DNA of 64,000 nt from Branchiostoma floridae (GCF_000003815.2 NC_049991.1:16184971-16248970), one strand, 5' to 3'. Positions 21,603 to 33,105 are shown, counted from the stretch's first letter. Translations and numbers: made by a program. Notes: generated by a model from the letters alone, not told the origin.

Positions 21603-24600
21603 GTGTGTATACAAGATAACTCAAGAACGGCTGGGTGAATTGGTTTCATACTTAGTGTGTTGGTAGTGTGTGATGAAAGCTGGAAATGATTAGATTTTGG
21701 GGCCCCCTAGCGGCTTCCCTTGGTACTGCAGGGCAACTTCTGGTTTGGCTATCTCGTGCTCCGAACAAGCCTCCCAAAAAACGTACGGACAAATTGCACG
21801 TACGGCAGGTTGTGCCCTTAGCTTTATAGACTGGCAAGATGTGATCAATGAACATATGTAACGTTAATGTTAATCAAAACCTTATTTTCATGATCAATGG
21901 ACTGTAATCAAACAAGTCATGTATGCGTATGATCTCCAAACTCCTGTTAGTCATGCGACCATCCCGTTTCCTGCCATCGAAATCACTTGGCGTGATTGTC
22001 AATACGTACGTACGTCACGCAATAACGTGTTTCGTACCGTCTACTTAGTGGCTACGACAGTGTGATTCCTCCGAACGCGTGCGGCAACTTCTGTGGAGCA
22101 TCTTGACATTGATAATGTGGCTAACGTCGAGCGCGCTTTATTTACCCATCACGTTCGGCAATTACTGCCATAATCATTTTGTACGCGTTCACTTTGAAGT
22201 GGAGTGGTAGGCTTTGTCAGTGACGCATCTTCTTGGTGGGCTCAGGAAGCAGACCTTATGATTGCATGGGTTTGGGTTTGATAAGAAGGAGGCGAACAAA
22301 ATGAACATTTTGATTATTATTATTATTCATATCTCAGTGAAAATGGAAGTATTGTTTTCGGTTTATGTGTTTGTTTGTTTGTCTTAGTGTGTGTCCGCAG
22401 CTTATCCCGGGTTCCAATGTTGCGTAGGCATGACAAGGCATAGATAGAATAGGCGAGAAATTAAAAAAAACAAAACACAAAAGAAATCTACAAGGAATTT
22501 TAAACGGATGTATGGCATCTCAGATTTGCTGTTGTCGTCTACACTTACCCAACTGAACACTCTATGAACAAGACTACATACGTGTACATGTTTTTGCGTT
22601 ATCAGAACAACTCGCCTTCTTCACATCAACAGAAAGACTTTTCATCTTCTGAGCCCCATTATTGTTTCCCTAAGATGCAACTCTGATACTAAGATGCTAT
22701 TACACAATTGAATGGAGCTAGCATCGGCAAAAGTTCGCCTCCGCGCCCCTTACTTTATTTGATCCTGGCGTCGGGTGGAGTGGGTGGGGTATGTTGATCT
22801 CATGATCTCGCTTTGATGCTGTTCAGAGTATACCTTGTTTTTATGAAATATTCGTCACTACTTCATTGCATGACGTAAGTCGAATTGTCATGTGAACCGT
22901 GTATATGTTATTAAGTACGTACTTATGTGAACGTATGACCTACTTTATAACACGACCTACTTTATAACATGCACTACTTTGTAACATACACTAATTACTT
23001 CAGACACAATTCGATTCACGACATCGAATAGTGTAATGAAGAACTAAATTGATTGAAGGTTTATTTGCAAGTCCGTGCCAAAAGGCTAATTGCAAGTACA
23101 CACAACAAACATAGGAGACATACATGTGACAATGAAAACTGGTCAACGTAATTGATTGTAAACAAAGACAACTCGAATGCTGGTGTTGGCTCATCTAGAC
23201 AGAGTGGGTTTTGCTTCTTTTCTTCATGGAAGCAAGACAAAAAGCCCGGCCAACTTTTTTCTGTGGTTTCTGCTATTCTAAGAGAAAAGTTGTTTTCTGT
23301 TTGTTGCAATCCAGATAAGACATTACGCTGTTCGTCAATTCGCTGCATTATCATTGGTTGAACATAGGAATTAACATGTCTAAATTTATCAACACACCGA
23401 GCTGGACATACAATTTGGAACTAATGCAACTTTTAACAATGCAGCGAACTGTATAACAAGATTTCTGGGCATATTTCAAAACAATGTCCAGCTGCAGGAC
23501 CGACACACATGGATGTTAGAATCTGCTAGTTCACTACTTTCGTGTTAGTCTGTCTTCGGTAGAGTAGAAGCCGTACGTTTCTTGCACAGCCTATTTGCCA
23601 GCGTATTTCGTGCAATTATATCCGGCTGGTGCAATAATGCGAAGTTATTCAGCTGGACGGCAACAGTTGGGGATTTGGGGATTACGTGCAGTCAACAGAA
23701 GTGTGCATTAAACCGTGGCGTTGTGCATTTAACTGGCTCCTACTCATATAACACGCGGCCACTAATGGCTGTAATCAGAGACGTAGAGACGGGCTCTATG
23801 ACGTTACCGCTCTTCGAACGAGGCCATCATGTCCAACACTGGTGTTTAACAGACAATGGGGCTCTTCAGAACGCACCTGGATATTCGGTCACCCATACAT
23901 AATTGGTTATTATGCCACAAGAAATGAGAAACCTTGAACATTCCCTCCGCCGTCTTCTGCCGTTTGTGTGCCATGATAAGCGCGCTAGGCTGACGCCTAC
24001 ACAGTTAAACATAGCGATGCTTGACGCATCTATATCAAGGCTACTTTTGTCTGACAGCGGCAGCTGTGTCTTGTACATTAAGCTATATCAAGTCGTCTTC
24101 AAATACCGCTGGATGCAATATGAAATTATTTTGCACCCTCTCTTAAAGCAGCTTGAAGCGCTGGCCGAATTGTTCAACCGTTTGTTGTTTTATCAGAAAA
24201 CTTTGTCAGAAAAATCTGTCCCTTGATGATTTGCGTCGACCTTAAGAATTGGTCTCGAAATCCACTCGAAACATTCAATTTGATTGAAGTGAAAGCTGCG
24301 ACAGGATACATCTTTATGAGTATGTCTTACTATGAATATTCTTTTCATTGGTAGAATAGAATTCTGTAGATTTTGCCCTTCTTAAGGAATTCTGTCTCGC
24401 CCTCCACTCCCTTCGGGACGCACTTTGTTCCAGCGGGGCCTAATGTTTAAACCTTTCCGTCTACTGAACAATCTGCAAGTCGAACCTCTCATGTATGAGA
24501 AAGGTACTGAAATTAAAAGGATGCTAAATATAAAGATACACGGGCTTGTAATACTTTTGAGGAAAGCATTGGAAGCATTTGTATCCAAGTAGCAAGTAAT

Positions 24601-25834
24601 GATAAATGAAAAGTGACGTCTTTGATATAATTTTGTATTCAATCGCGTATTAATTGACACAGATAAAATGTATACCAGAGGTTCATTTCATGTCTCCCTT
24701 TCAAGTGTGGCGCATTAAGTGTGAGGTTACCGGTCATATTTGAAAACAAAAACAAAAAAAACAGTGTTGTGTTGTTGATTGCTCTCAAATTGGCATTAGC
24801 CATATTTGAATCAATAGGTGTGTAGTGTAAGGAAGACACATACAAGTATAAAGTTGTGACGGTATGGTGAGACAGATAAATGATTTTCAAGTTTCGTAGA
24901 AAATAACGACATTTTCCTCGCTTAAACATAACATTGAATATCTTTATAGATGCATGAAAGGAAACTTGATGTCTTCTGAAGTCAATCGCACCAAATATGA
25001 GTTTCTGCCGTAAGAAAACAATTCTAAGATGTTCGCAACTTGGAGAGGGAAGCAGGAGAAACATCGGGGTAAGTGTGAAACATTATGTTTGACTTAGGTA
25101 CTTCATACTCAATATCAACTATTATAATTGCTATTTTGATTTCCTGGCAGTATCTTGTTCATTGGACTATATAAACTATCTGTCTCTGCTTTTTAATGTA
25201 GCTTGATGTTGTTATTGTTTTTTGCACGTTTTTTTGTTGGGGTTATTTGTACCTTTACCATTGTACATGTGTCTTTTTTCTTGAATAATAAAAGTTCTTA
25301 CCTGTCGAGAGCGATGACCAGTAGCGCGTGCGTGGACACGTACAGGGACACGCTGTTCAGGTAGTTGACGGCCCCGCACATGAAATCGCCGAACTGCCAG
25401 GACCTGCTCCTCACCACGTAGTAGTCGAAGGCGAAGGGCAGGCGGAACACGGCCACCAGCCAGTCGGACAGAGCCAGGTTCCCGATCAGCAGGTTGGTGG
25501 TGGTCCTGGCCTCCCTGAACCTCGCCAGGACGGCCGGCAGCAGCGCGTTCCCCACGCCGCACACCAGCATGATGACCAGGTACAGGGCCCCCAGCACCCA
25601 CCGGGTGATCACCGACGCGCTCTCCTCCTCGTAGGCAGGGAAGCACTGAGGGCACAGGCTGGTCAGGTTCACGCAGCCAGAGGACGCGTTGCCGCCGCCC
25701 AAGGAGCAACTGCCGTTAACGTTTGCTGCTGCCAGAGCCTCCGTAAGGTTGGCGCCAAGCATTGCTAGGAGGTGCTCATCCATGATGCACGCACGACGAA
25801 ACCACGACGCAGACTGGAACGGTAACTCTGTCAC
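18264..25834 (-). CDS. Prokineticin-receptor-like G protein-coupled receptor
   Basis: Two minus-strand exons, 25834-25302 and 19014-18264, join in frame to 427 aa (410 if the second Met, codon at 25783, is used). Exon 1 gives an N-terminus with four N-glycosylation sequons, TM1 (GVGNALL), TM2 (NLLIGNLALSDWLVAVFRLP), the ECL1 region DYYVVRSRSW, and TM3 (NYLNSVSLYVSTHALLVIAL) ending ALDR. Exon 2 continues FMVV (a DRF variant of DRY), then TM4 to TM7. TM6 has CWGPMYSFTIIRDF and TM7 has AMSNSVISTVVYV, without the usual NPxxY proline, as in prokineticin receptors. Family receptors bind secreted AVIT peptides and couple mainly to Gq. The intron after DR matches the two-coding-exon layout of vertebrate PROKR genes. 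The ligand in this animal is unknown. Confidence 0.85.
19195..19334 (-). mobile_element. tRNA-derived SINE
   Basis: On the minus strand from 19332: box A-like TGGCGTAACTGCTACAGTG, an anticodon-like arm TTGGGCTCGGACCCTAGAG, and box B GAGTTCGATACCC. A body ATGTTCTGCCCATGGGAACT follows. It lies in the receptor intron. Confidence 0.55.
19335..19937. other. Intronic, nothing recognised
   Basis: Part of the receptor intron. No repeat or coding signal identified. Confidence 0.4.
19938..20165 (-). pseudogene. Tc1-like transposase relic (C-terminal end)
   Basis: The minus-strand frames give YPIENLWWNLKKAIVARRSQ and, after a frameshift, RCQKLVTGGRS with LQLRG. This is the order of the Tc1/mariner DDE C-terminus (PIENLW then CxKLV). 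Upstream residues are unreadable because of stops. It is a dead fragment in the receptor intron, and no terminal inverted repeats were found. Confidence 0.6.
20166..21530. other. Intronic, nothing recognised
   Basis: Receptor intron sequence. ORFs here are short and unlike known families. Confidence 0.35.
21531..21850. repeat. Dispersed repeat with (CTGT)n core
   Basis: It starts with a palindrome ACCTCCATGAAATGTCATGGAGGT, then about eight CTGT units (21570-21601), GGCTGGGTGAATTGGTTTCA, and CCCCCTAGCGGCTTCCCTTG. The same modules, partly inverted, recur at 31590-31850, and single modules at 2290-2510. Confidence 0.55.
21851..23573. other. Intronic, nothing recognised
   Basis: Receptor intron. 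A short (ATT)n run lies at 22312-22327. No conserved ORF. Confidence 0.35.
23574..23755. repeat. Dispersed repeat shared with 44055-44215
   Basis: GCACAGCCTATT, GTGCAATTATNTCC-GCTGG, GAAGTTAT-CAGCTGGAC, GAAGTGTGCATTAA and TTAACTGGCTCCTA appear in the same order and orientation at 44055-44215 in ABAT intron 1. Class unknown. Confidence 0.6.
23756..25301. other. Intronic, nothing recognised
   Basis: Rest of the receptor intron up to the exon 1 donor. ORFs at 23903-24226 and 24639-25064 have no recognised motifs or splice support. Confidence 0.35.
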
Positions 25835-26280
25835 ACGCGATGCTCTTGTGTTTGCAAGAGTTTGGATTCACCAATGAATGATACCTCATTGGTAAGAGAT
25901 GAGTAGGGCGGGGCCTGGAGCTGTATTTGTCCAATAAATCAACCCCTTCGATATTGATTGATGTATATCCGCATGGTGAGGTGATGATTACGGTTGGTAT
26001 TTGGTGATGCAGAGCACGTTCGTTAGCCGCATGACGGTCGGTGAGAACAGACTGTGACATCCAGCAGGTGTCAGTGGTTACGGAGGGGCTTAAATGTGCG
26101 TTCCACTGGGCAGATTCACAGGGGTTTTAATCCAGGTGGAATAGGCTCTGATGCAGGCTAACTCGTGTCCTTTCTGACGATCACTGGCCGTGAAGGTCAA
26201 TGCCGTAGGCGTGGCGGGATGTGTCCAATGCCGAAATAATCAACCTAGATAATTTACGCTTGCATATAGATGTGCAAAAG
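25835..26280. other. 5' flank of the receptor gene
   Basis: Upstream side of the receptor first coding exon on the minus strand. No TATA box or clear element stands out. A 5' UTR or non-coding exon may lie here. Confidence 0.3.
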
Positions 26281-26390
26281 TCAGGTGTGACGGGTCGTTC
26301 AGTGTAATATAAGCTGCTGCCGCGCGGCGTGCCTGCGTAGCTGGTGTGTTACGACGAAGGGCAGTTATACTATATAGATACAGATACAGA
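26281..26390 (+). mobile_element. 3' end of a CR1/L2-like LINE
   Basis: AGGTGTGAC-GGTCGTTCAGTG, GCTGCCGCGCGGCGTGC, GTGTTACGACGAAGGGCAGT and a terminal ATAGATACAGATACAGA tail. A homologous copy lies at 38655-38770, downstream of a reverse-transcriptase fragment. Confidence 0.5.
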
Positions 26391-26469
26391 GAATACGTTT
26401 CAATTGCCACTGTCACGTACTGTAATACTGTACGTTAATATATAACAATATCTATGACAATATCCCAAA

Positions 26470-26706
26470 GTGAAGCGGCTTGCTGAGATCGTGGGCCGAA
26501 AAGAGTGGACAGACGCGTTTCCAGGTCATTTGTTGTGTCCCAGTGTTCTTCCAGATCAAGGAACGGTGATGGTTCAAAGAAGATTCATCAACCGAGCCAC
26601 ATCATTATGGAATCCTCTTCCAGCTAACAGTCGCACAGACACCGGCACTACCCCATTCAGAAGGAGGTCCCGGTCATCACTAGGAGGACCATATACGCAA
26701 TACTGA
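26470..26706 (+). pseudogene. Non-LTR reverse transcriptase C-terminal fragment
   Basis: The 78-codon ORF contains VQRRFINRATSLWNPLPA, the tail motif (FxNRxxxxWNxLP) of CR1/L2/Jockey-type elements. It has no upstream catalytic domain, so it is a 5'-truncated copy. Confidence 0.65.
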
Positions 26707-26843
26707 CCCTGACCTGTCACTCTAAATACCAAAGAAGGCTACATTGATTGAAACCCCATTGATATATACGTGGAAGGGAGAAAGGAAAGAAGCCGGAGTT
26801 CTAAGAAAACGAAGAAAAGGGCACGCGGCTGGTCAGAACTCAC

Positions 26844-26998
26844 TAATCTCCAAACAGATTCCTCCGTGGCATAAGACAGTAACATAAGCTCGGGAAGGAG
26901 TTTAGCCGGCAGAGGAATAAAATTGGCCATGCGTGGCTAAACTCCTTCCCCAGCTTATGTTACTGTCTTATACCACGGAGGAATATGCTTGGAGATTA
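26844..26998. mobile_element. Fold-back element CTCCAAGCAGATC, copy 2
   Basis: TAATCTCCAAACAGATTCCT at the left and the inverse AGGAATATGCTTGGAGATTA at the right. The inner arms CATAAGACAGTAACATAAGC and GAAGGAGTTTAGCC also pair. Confidence 0.75.
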
Positions 26999-27100
26999 AG
27001 AACTCGCCATCAATGCAGGGGTTCATCCGCAGTGCCTGCGGTGTGGTAGAGTGCGCCGTTTAAAAATTGGCCCTTTTAAACCACACTAGAAGACAAGCAT

Positions 27101-27199
27101 GAGAGGGACAGAGAGAGACAGAAAGAGAGAGAAACAAAGAGATACATAGACAGACAGAGAGACAGAGACACAAACACACAAAGAGAGAGAGACAGAGAG
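27101..27199. repeat. (GA/CAGA)n microsatellite
   Basis: About 100 bp of imperfect GAGA, GACAGA and CACA units. Confidence 0.8.
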
Positions 27200-27983
27200 A
27201 TGACAGATGCCTTATGCCTCGCGAGTAGGTTCAGAAAAACACACAGACATGCCAAGAATTATACCTCCACAGAACGATATCTATCATGAAATCTACATAC
27301 AAGCGCACGTTCTTGAAACAACATCCGCTCTTCTATTCTTCTTACCCGCGACTAAGGGAGAAAAACGAAGGTCCAATGCATCTCATAGCCTGGTGAAGCA
27401 ACGGAAAGGAAAGAAGTGTTTCCTCAGGCAAAATGAGCTACACTCAGCACCATGTAATTTCTCCCTTTTGACGACCACTTTCATTGTGCATTCAGATACA
27501 GACAGGGGTGGGAGATAGGAAACGCCGGGTTACGTGTTCACGGGTTTATCACTGGAGCCAGGGAGTACTTGAACCACCATTGCTGTGCAGTAAACGAGGT
27601 AGAAGTTCACATATATGCGAAGGCCAGATCCTTTTAGCAGGAGTGTACTGTAGATGAAAATAGACAAATCCTGGTGTAGATTCAAACCGAGAAGAAACAA
27701 TTTCCTCCCATTACATACAGACGTGACGTCAGGCTCACTACTGCGGAGTATGCCGAGAGGTGATTTAAACTACCGGCTAACTGATGTACATGCACTGTCA
27801 GTTGCACGGACATTTTGTGTTCAGTTGTGTGTGAATCATTTGCAACTAGAGTTCCACGAACACATACCTTTGCCAAATAAACCAGGTTTGTTATGTAGAA
27901 TGATGTCTTTAGACAAATGCGTTACTCATTTCATTTTCTTTATAATTAAATGCTTGGAGTTGGTTTATAAAATTTCGGCATTT
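27200..27983. other. Intergenic, nothing recognised
   Basis: Overlapping ORFs of 103 and 121 codons show no family features. Confidence 0.35.
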
Positions 27984-28815
27984 ATTATGCAAATTAGATC
28001 CCAATTTACAATCAATTGATATCAAATTGTATCAAGCATTACTTAAGCTATCAGCATACCAAAAATCATGATGATCCTTTGATCCATTCTTGACTTATTC
28101 TCTTTCAAAGTCTTTAAATACACCTCTTACTCTCTTCCCTTTTTCTCAGTTACATATGTGACAACTTTGATGATAGTACTATAATGGAATGCAGTGGATT
28201 TATGAACTTTTCCTAATCAATTATGCAAATTAGCTGTTAACTTGCATAATAAGTATCACATTATATAAGTCTTCATTTAGGCTATCTACATGCCGAAAAT
28301 CATGACGATCCGTCAACACGTTAATATTTTCTCATTAATTATGCAAATGAGATCATCATTTGCATGATAAATATGTATTGACATTTCTCTCTTTCTCAGC
28401 AACATATGTGACAAGTTTTAAAGCCCTATCATGGGATGTAGTGAATTTATAAGATATCCTCATTAATTATGCAAATTAGCTGTTGATTTGCATAATTGTT
28501 ATCTCATTATGTAGGTCTTCACTTACGCTACCTACATACAAAAAAACATGATGATCCGTCAACATCTTCATATTTTCTCATTAATTATGCAAATGAGGCC
28601 ATCATTTGCATAATTGATATCTGTCGACATTTCTCTCCTTCCCAGCTACATATGTGACAAGTTTGAAAGTCCTATCATGGAATGTAGTGGATTTATAATT
28701 TTTCCTCATTAATTATGCAAATTAGCTGCTGATTTGCATAATTAGTATACCATTATGTAAGTCATCACTCATTCTATCTACATACCAAAAATCTTGACGA
28801 TCCGTCAACACGTTG
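27984..28815. repeat. 246-bp tandem repeat rich in ATGCAAAT octamers
   Basis: ATTATGCAAATTAG recurs at 27984, 28220, 28466 and 28712, with spacing 236, 246 and 246. Half-units at 28341 and 28587 show an inner 118/128-bp dimer. Each half-unit has ATGCAAAT facing ATTTGCAT about 12-14 bp away. There are ten perfect octamers in about 750 bp. Conserved spacer phrases include GATCCGTCAACA and ACATATGTGACAAGTTT. Confidence 0.8.
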
Positions 28816-29189
28816 TAGAGTTATTCTCATCCAAAGTTTGAAAGGAAACCGGCGCCTGCAGTTCCAAAAAAGCCGCTAGGGGGCCCAAACTCACAGCACT
28901 TACTCTCTGCCTCAAGGGCTATCTACCACTCAAAAATCATGATCACAGCATGTCCAGAAAAGGAGATAGCAAAAATTGATGTTCTGCTGCAGTACCTTAG
29001 CAAGCCGCTAGGGGGCCCATTATCGAACTTGACCTTCGTTTTCCCGACCCCTACCCACCTACCAAATATTATCGGGATACATCCAAGGCTTCTCGAGATA
29101 TGCTGTTAACAGACAGGCAGACAGACAGACAGACAGACACACAGACTCACAAGCCCAAAACATAACCTTAGCCATTCTGGCAAAGGTAA
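28816..29189 (+). mobile_element. Dispersed repeat CCGCTAGGGGGCCC, copy 1
   Basis: Nearly identical to 36639-37000 over about 360 bp, from TAGAGTTATTCTC to TTAGCCATTCTGGCAAAGGT, with an internal (CAGA)n run. Diverged fragments lie at 12235-12305, 14330-14362 and 49338-49465. No ORF. Here it directly follows the octamer repeat, while the other copy lacks that neighbour. Confidence 0.75.
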
Positions 29190-29708
29190 TGAGGATGTGT
29201 GCAACTAGGGCAGTTCACACAGGAAGCTTGGACTGGTTGGACTTTAGTGATTTTCATCATTTTTCCTTGGACGACCTCAGCAGACTTCAATTGCCTTGGC
29301 CAATTGGGTGGAAAATGGCGACCTTAAATAGCACCTGTCCCACATAAGCTTCAAACGTATTTCTTAACCGACGTCAGAAGTTCGCCCGGCTTTAGGATCG
29401 ACGGAGAGTCGCTCGTATTTTTCGCCTGAAAATCTACCCTATCATATATCTAACCAAGGCTCAAAGCCTATCATATATCTAACAAAGCTCGGTAACCTGC
29501 GTACGAACTTTGGACAGATTACCGAAAATCGCGCGATGATCTGGAGAATACAAGCTGAAAATATCGTTTAGAGCTCGCAGACTCGTCGACCGATCGATGT
29601 TCGAGCTGTGTGTCAGGCGTTTGATGGCGTGGAACATTTACATCAGGATTTCAAATTATTCTTATATTTTAAAAACATCCAAAAATTGCGGGTTTAGGAG
29701 GCTTACAT
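29190..29708. other. Intergenic, nothing recognised
   Basis: A phrase CTATCATATATCTAAC-AAGGCTC is locally duplicated at 29439-29490. No coding signal. Confidence 0.35.
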
Positions 29709-29880
29709 TGTCTCCAAGCAGATCATGCATGACATAACACAGTAACATAAGCTGGGGAAGGAGTTTAGCCTAGGTTTAGCCGGCAGAGGAGTAAATTGGC
29801 CAATTTACTCCTCTGCCGGCTAAACTCCTTCCCCAGCTTATGTTACTGTCTTATACCACGCAGGATCTGCTTGGAGATTA
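29709..29880. mobile_element. Fold-back element CTCCAAGCAGATC, copy 3, with TSD
   Basis: TCTCCAAGCAGATC and the inverse GATCTGCTTGGAGA enclose long inner arms (CAGTAACATAAGCTGGGGAA, GCCGGCAGAGGAGTAAATTG) around a very short loop, close to a perfect palindrome. GCTTACAT flanks both sides (29701-29708 and 29881-29888), an 8-bp hAT-like duplication. Confidence 0.85.
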
Positions 29881-30273
29881 GCTTACATAGCGTCTGTAAG
29901 GCTGTAGACTGGAAGAGACTGTTAAAGTGTAGGAAATACCGCGTGAAACATCCACCCTCCAAATCAAGCCAATATGTGTACATGTAGTCTAGGAGCTCTA
30001 GTTGCATGTAGACAGACTTTATGTGGTTGGTTACCAGTATTGTAAACCATTTTAGGTGTTAAGTTTTTGTTTCATCTTCCGACAAGATCTGAGCTGATGC
30101 CAGCACCCAGCCAGTGCAACTAATGACCTGTCAGATAAAGTTGCCTGCTGATCGGAGCGAATGGCAACAGCGCAGGGATGCAGAGCACCAATGTAGAACC
30201 AGGTGAACTGTAACGGTTCAGATGACTTAAAAACTACCCACGCCTTAACTCTGCGTGGCGTAATGGTACGAAT

Positions 30274-30743
30274 TAGGGCTGGGTACCGGTACGGTGTAGC
30301 GGTCCAAAACCGGGTTTTCTCATTGGACCGGTCCAGAAAAAACGGACCTGTAAAAATTCGCTGGACCGGATGGTGGACCGGATGTTAGACCTATTAGAAA
30401 ATGAAAAGGTTATATAGGCAGATATTTACATGTTTGGGGATTGCAGGTTGAAGAAAATAACAAGAACGAAGTAGAGTACAGTTATTGTAATCTCTACCAA
30501 GTTTTACAGTCAATCGTATAGTGGCAGTTAGCCTAGCTAGTAGGATTTTTAAACGCCAGCGGGACTCAAATTCTTCACCGAACATATTTCTTTGTAGCTG
30601 AATAGACCATTGTTCTAAGTATTGTCCAATTCACCAGTTTTCACATACTGAATCAGGTCCAAGTTCAGGTCCGGACCGGAACCTGATCCTTAGGACCTGA
30701 ACCGGACCTGGACCTGAATTTTCCGTACCGGTACCCACCCCTA
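30274..30743. mobile_element. hAT-type MITE TAGGGCTGGG, copy 2 (470 bp)
   Basis: TAGGGCTGGGTACCGGTACG at the left, GTACCGGTACCCACCCCTA at the right. The flanks GTACGAAT (30266-30273) and GTACGGAT (30744-30751) match at 7 of 8 bases. Same interior words as copy 1. Confidence 0.8.
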
Positions 30744-30751
30744 GTACGGAT

Positions 30752-31589
30752 GTATCAGCAAGGAGGTTATAACCCTCTTACCGCCTTGGTATCGGTTACA
30801 ACTCCTCCTAGGCATACAGTTCTGTCCCTGTGAGACTTAGTGCTCCAGTAGACGAGAGGGTGGACAAGGAATTGCACACCCCTTCTTCACCATAAAATTC
30901 ATGTGCAGGTCAGGCAAACAGGTTGCCGAACCAACCGGCAAAATGCCTGTCTGTCTGCTCATCTGTCGAATCAACAGGAGAAATTCAATCGGTTCCCCCA
31001 GAGACAATTAACAAATAGTCCTGTTTATTTCACGAAGGAGATGGGATACAGCACTTTGCTGCATACACGCGTGGCCTCGTGTGACAGTCGGTATTGCCAC
31101 TTTCCGGTGCGAACCCCCGGGTTATATTCTTTGTCGACAGCGCACGCTTTGAAATCTGTTCCTTCGTTACCCAGGGCCACCCTACACATAACACCCATGA
31201 TGTTTACAAGATAGAAAGAAATATGACATTAAAAGGTGTATCGGACATCAAACAGATCAATTTACATATAGACAGCACTTAACACATAGCCGTGAGCTGA
31301 TGTGGAGTACTTCTAAGGATTAGGTCTCATCAATTGGGACGCTGTGAGTTATTAGTTGTTGTTTGGCCTGACTACTCGATCTCTTCGCAGCCAGGGACTG
31401 GATTGCGAGGAGCTTACAATAGGCGGACCTAACTTGCAAGGATCTGGAGCGGCTGCCATTCGGCACTAACTCAGGTAGCCTCGACACATCATACAACATC
31501 AGCGCCAGGGTTATCATCCTTAACTCGAATTGTACTCTTTCTTTAATTGTATGGTTTGTAAATGTTTAGTATTTAGTATCATGATATAT
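30752..31589. other. Intergenic, nothing recognised
   Basis: ORFs up to 103 codons without recognisable motifs. Confidence 0.35.
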
Positions 31590-31713
31590 GTGTCACTTCA
31601 ACTTCCTACACTGAGAGGTTGGCCATGCGAAACATGTATCCAGCTTTCATCACGCCCCACCAACACACAAAGTATGAAACCAATCCATCCAGCCGTTCTT
31701 GAATTATCTTGTT

Positions 31714-31744
<31 letters not shown>

Positions 31745-32050
31745 GCTACTGAAAATATAATCTCCGTGACATTTCATGGAGGTAATGATTAGATTTTGGG
31801 CCCCCTATCGGCTTCCCTTGGTACTGCAGCGCAGCTTCCGTTTTTGTTATCCCGTGTTCTGAACAAGAAATATTCCCGATTTTTGGGCGGTAGGTAGCTC
31901 TTGTGCTCAGGAATAAGTGACATAAGTTTGGGCCCCCTAGCGGCTAGGATTGGGATAGCAGGGGCATTTTTGTCAAAAACTTCTGAAGTGGATAACTGAA
32001 GAAGGGAACAATGGATTTTCATGATTTTTGGTATGTAGGTACCTTAGACA
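31590..32050. repeat. Dispersed repeat with (ACAG)n core and ATTTCATGGAGGT
   Basis: The left part is the inverse of 21600-21670 (CAAAGTATGAAACCAAT, CAGCCGTTCTTGA), followed by about eight ACAG units and ACATTTCATGGAGGTAATGA. The right part matches 21690-21740 directly (GATTAGATTTTGG, CGGCTTCCCTTGGTACTGCA). Confidence 0.55.
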
Positions 32051-32339
32051 ATGTTGTACAAGATAAAATAGTAATTATCCAAAATTAGAATACATTTGCA
32101 TAATCAATGAGAATAATCTATCATAGCAGTTGTTTTTTCTTTGTTACCACTCGTCTGACGATGGGGGACGCGGCAATGTGACAGCATCAAATCCTTTGAT
32201 TAGGTCTTGTAAAATATGCGTCACTGTTTAATGGAAGGCCACTATGCGTTGAAGATGCTCTAATCAATGTGCTCTTCCGTTAAGGTGGGTTCACACATTC
32301 GTATATATTCAAGTCCGTTTGATGTGCGTATGAAGCTCT

Positions 32340-32533
32340 TAGTCTCTACCAGGCTCCACAGGTCGCGAGGAAAATAGTACAAATTGGACAAATATAGATA
32401 CATAACATACCAGATGTGTTAGCTGATCAAGAAGTATGGTTAGCGACCCAGCTAACTCGTCTGACATGTTACCTGTTTACGTTTGTCCAATTTCTATTAT
32501 TTTTCCAACGACCTGTGGGGCCTGGTGGAGGTA
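32340..32533. mobile_element. TAGCCTCTACC-type fold-back element, copy
   Basis: TAGTCTCTACCAGGCTCCAC is paired with GGGGCCTGGTGGAGGTA, and inner arms AAATTGGACAA and GTCCAATTTCTA. Diverged; no convincing target duplication. Confidence 0.6.
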
Positions 32534-32928
32534 AATACTCCCATGCGCGCCTCATACGGACTAAAATATGTGTGACCTCACCTTTAGCAGGTGTCTGTGA
32601 ATGGGAACATCCTGTCAGACCTACGGAAACGTGACAGCGTGAAGTGGTGTTCTAATGGGATCCTGAAGGACGAAAATCGCTTTTTAGAAGAAATGCCAAT
32701 TGTCTACTAAAGCGTTTAAGATATATATATAGATACTCATTTGTGTTACATGTAGGTTTCCGCAGAAAGGGGGGATCTGACAGCCCTACAGTAACGTGGC
32801 GGCGTCAAGCGTTGTAATTAGGTCTTAAGACTGGATATTGGCTATGCGCATGCTCCGTAAAGATTTTTTACACATTGGCAGATGTCCATAGATATCTTAC
32901 ATCCAGAAGCCTTGAAGTAACGTAACAG

Positions 32929-33105
32929 TAGCCTCTATCAGGCTGCCCAGGTCGCTGGAAAATAGTAGAAATTGGCACAATAGACTGTAAACACACCAGA
33001 GGAGTTGGTTGCAAACTGTACTCCTCTGCTAACCAACTCCTCTGGTGTGTTTTCAGTCCAATTTCTACTATTTTTCCAGCGACCCGGGGAGCCTGGTAAA
33101 GGCTA
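32929..33105. mobile_element. TAGCCTCTACC-type fold-back element, near-palindromic copy
   Basis: TAGCCTCTATCAGGCT and GGGGAGCCTGGTAAAGGCTA at the ends. The inner arms AAAATAGTAGAAATTGG and ACACACCAGAGGAGTTGGTT also pair around a loop of about 20 bp. ACGTAAC lies at both edges. Confidence 0.7.

Noticed and set aside
23582-24226. Two adjacent ORFs (106 and 107 codons)
   Set aside because: The first overlaps a dispersed repeat and the second has no motif. They lie in the receptor intron.
24639-25064. 141-codon minus-strand ORF
   Set aside because: Phe/Leu/Ser-rich from AT-rich intron sequence; no domain.
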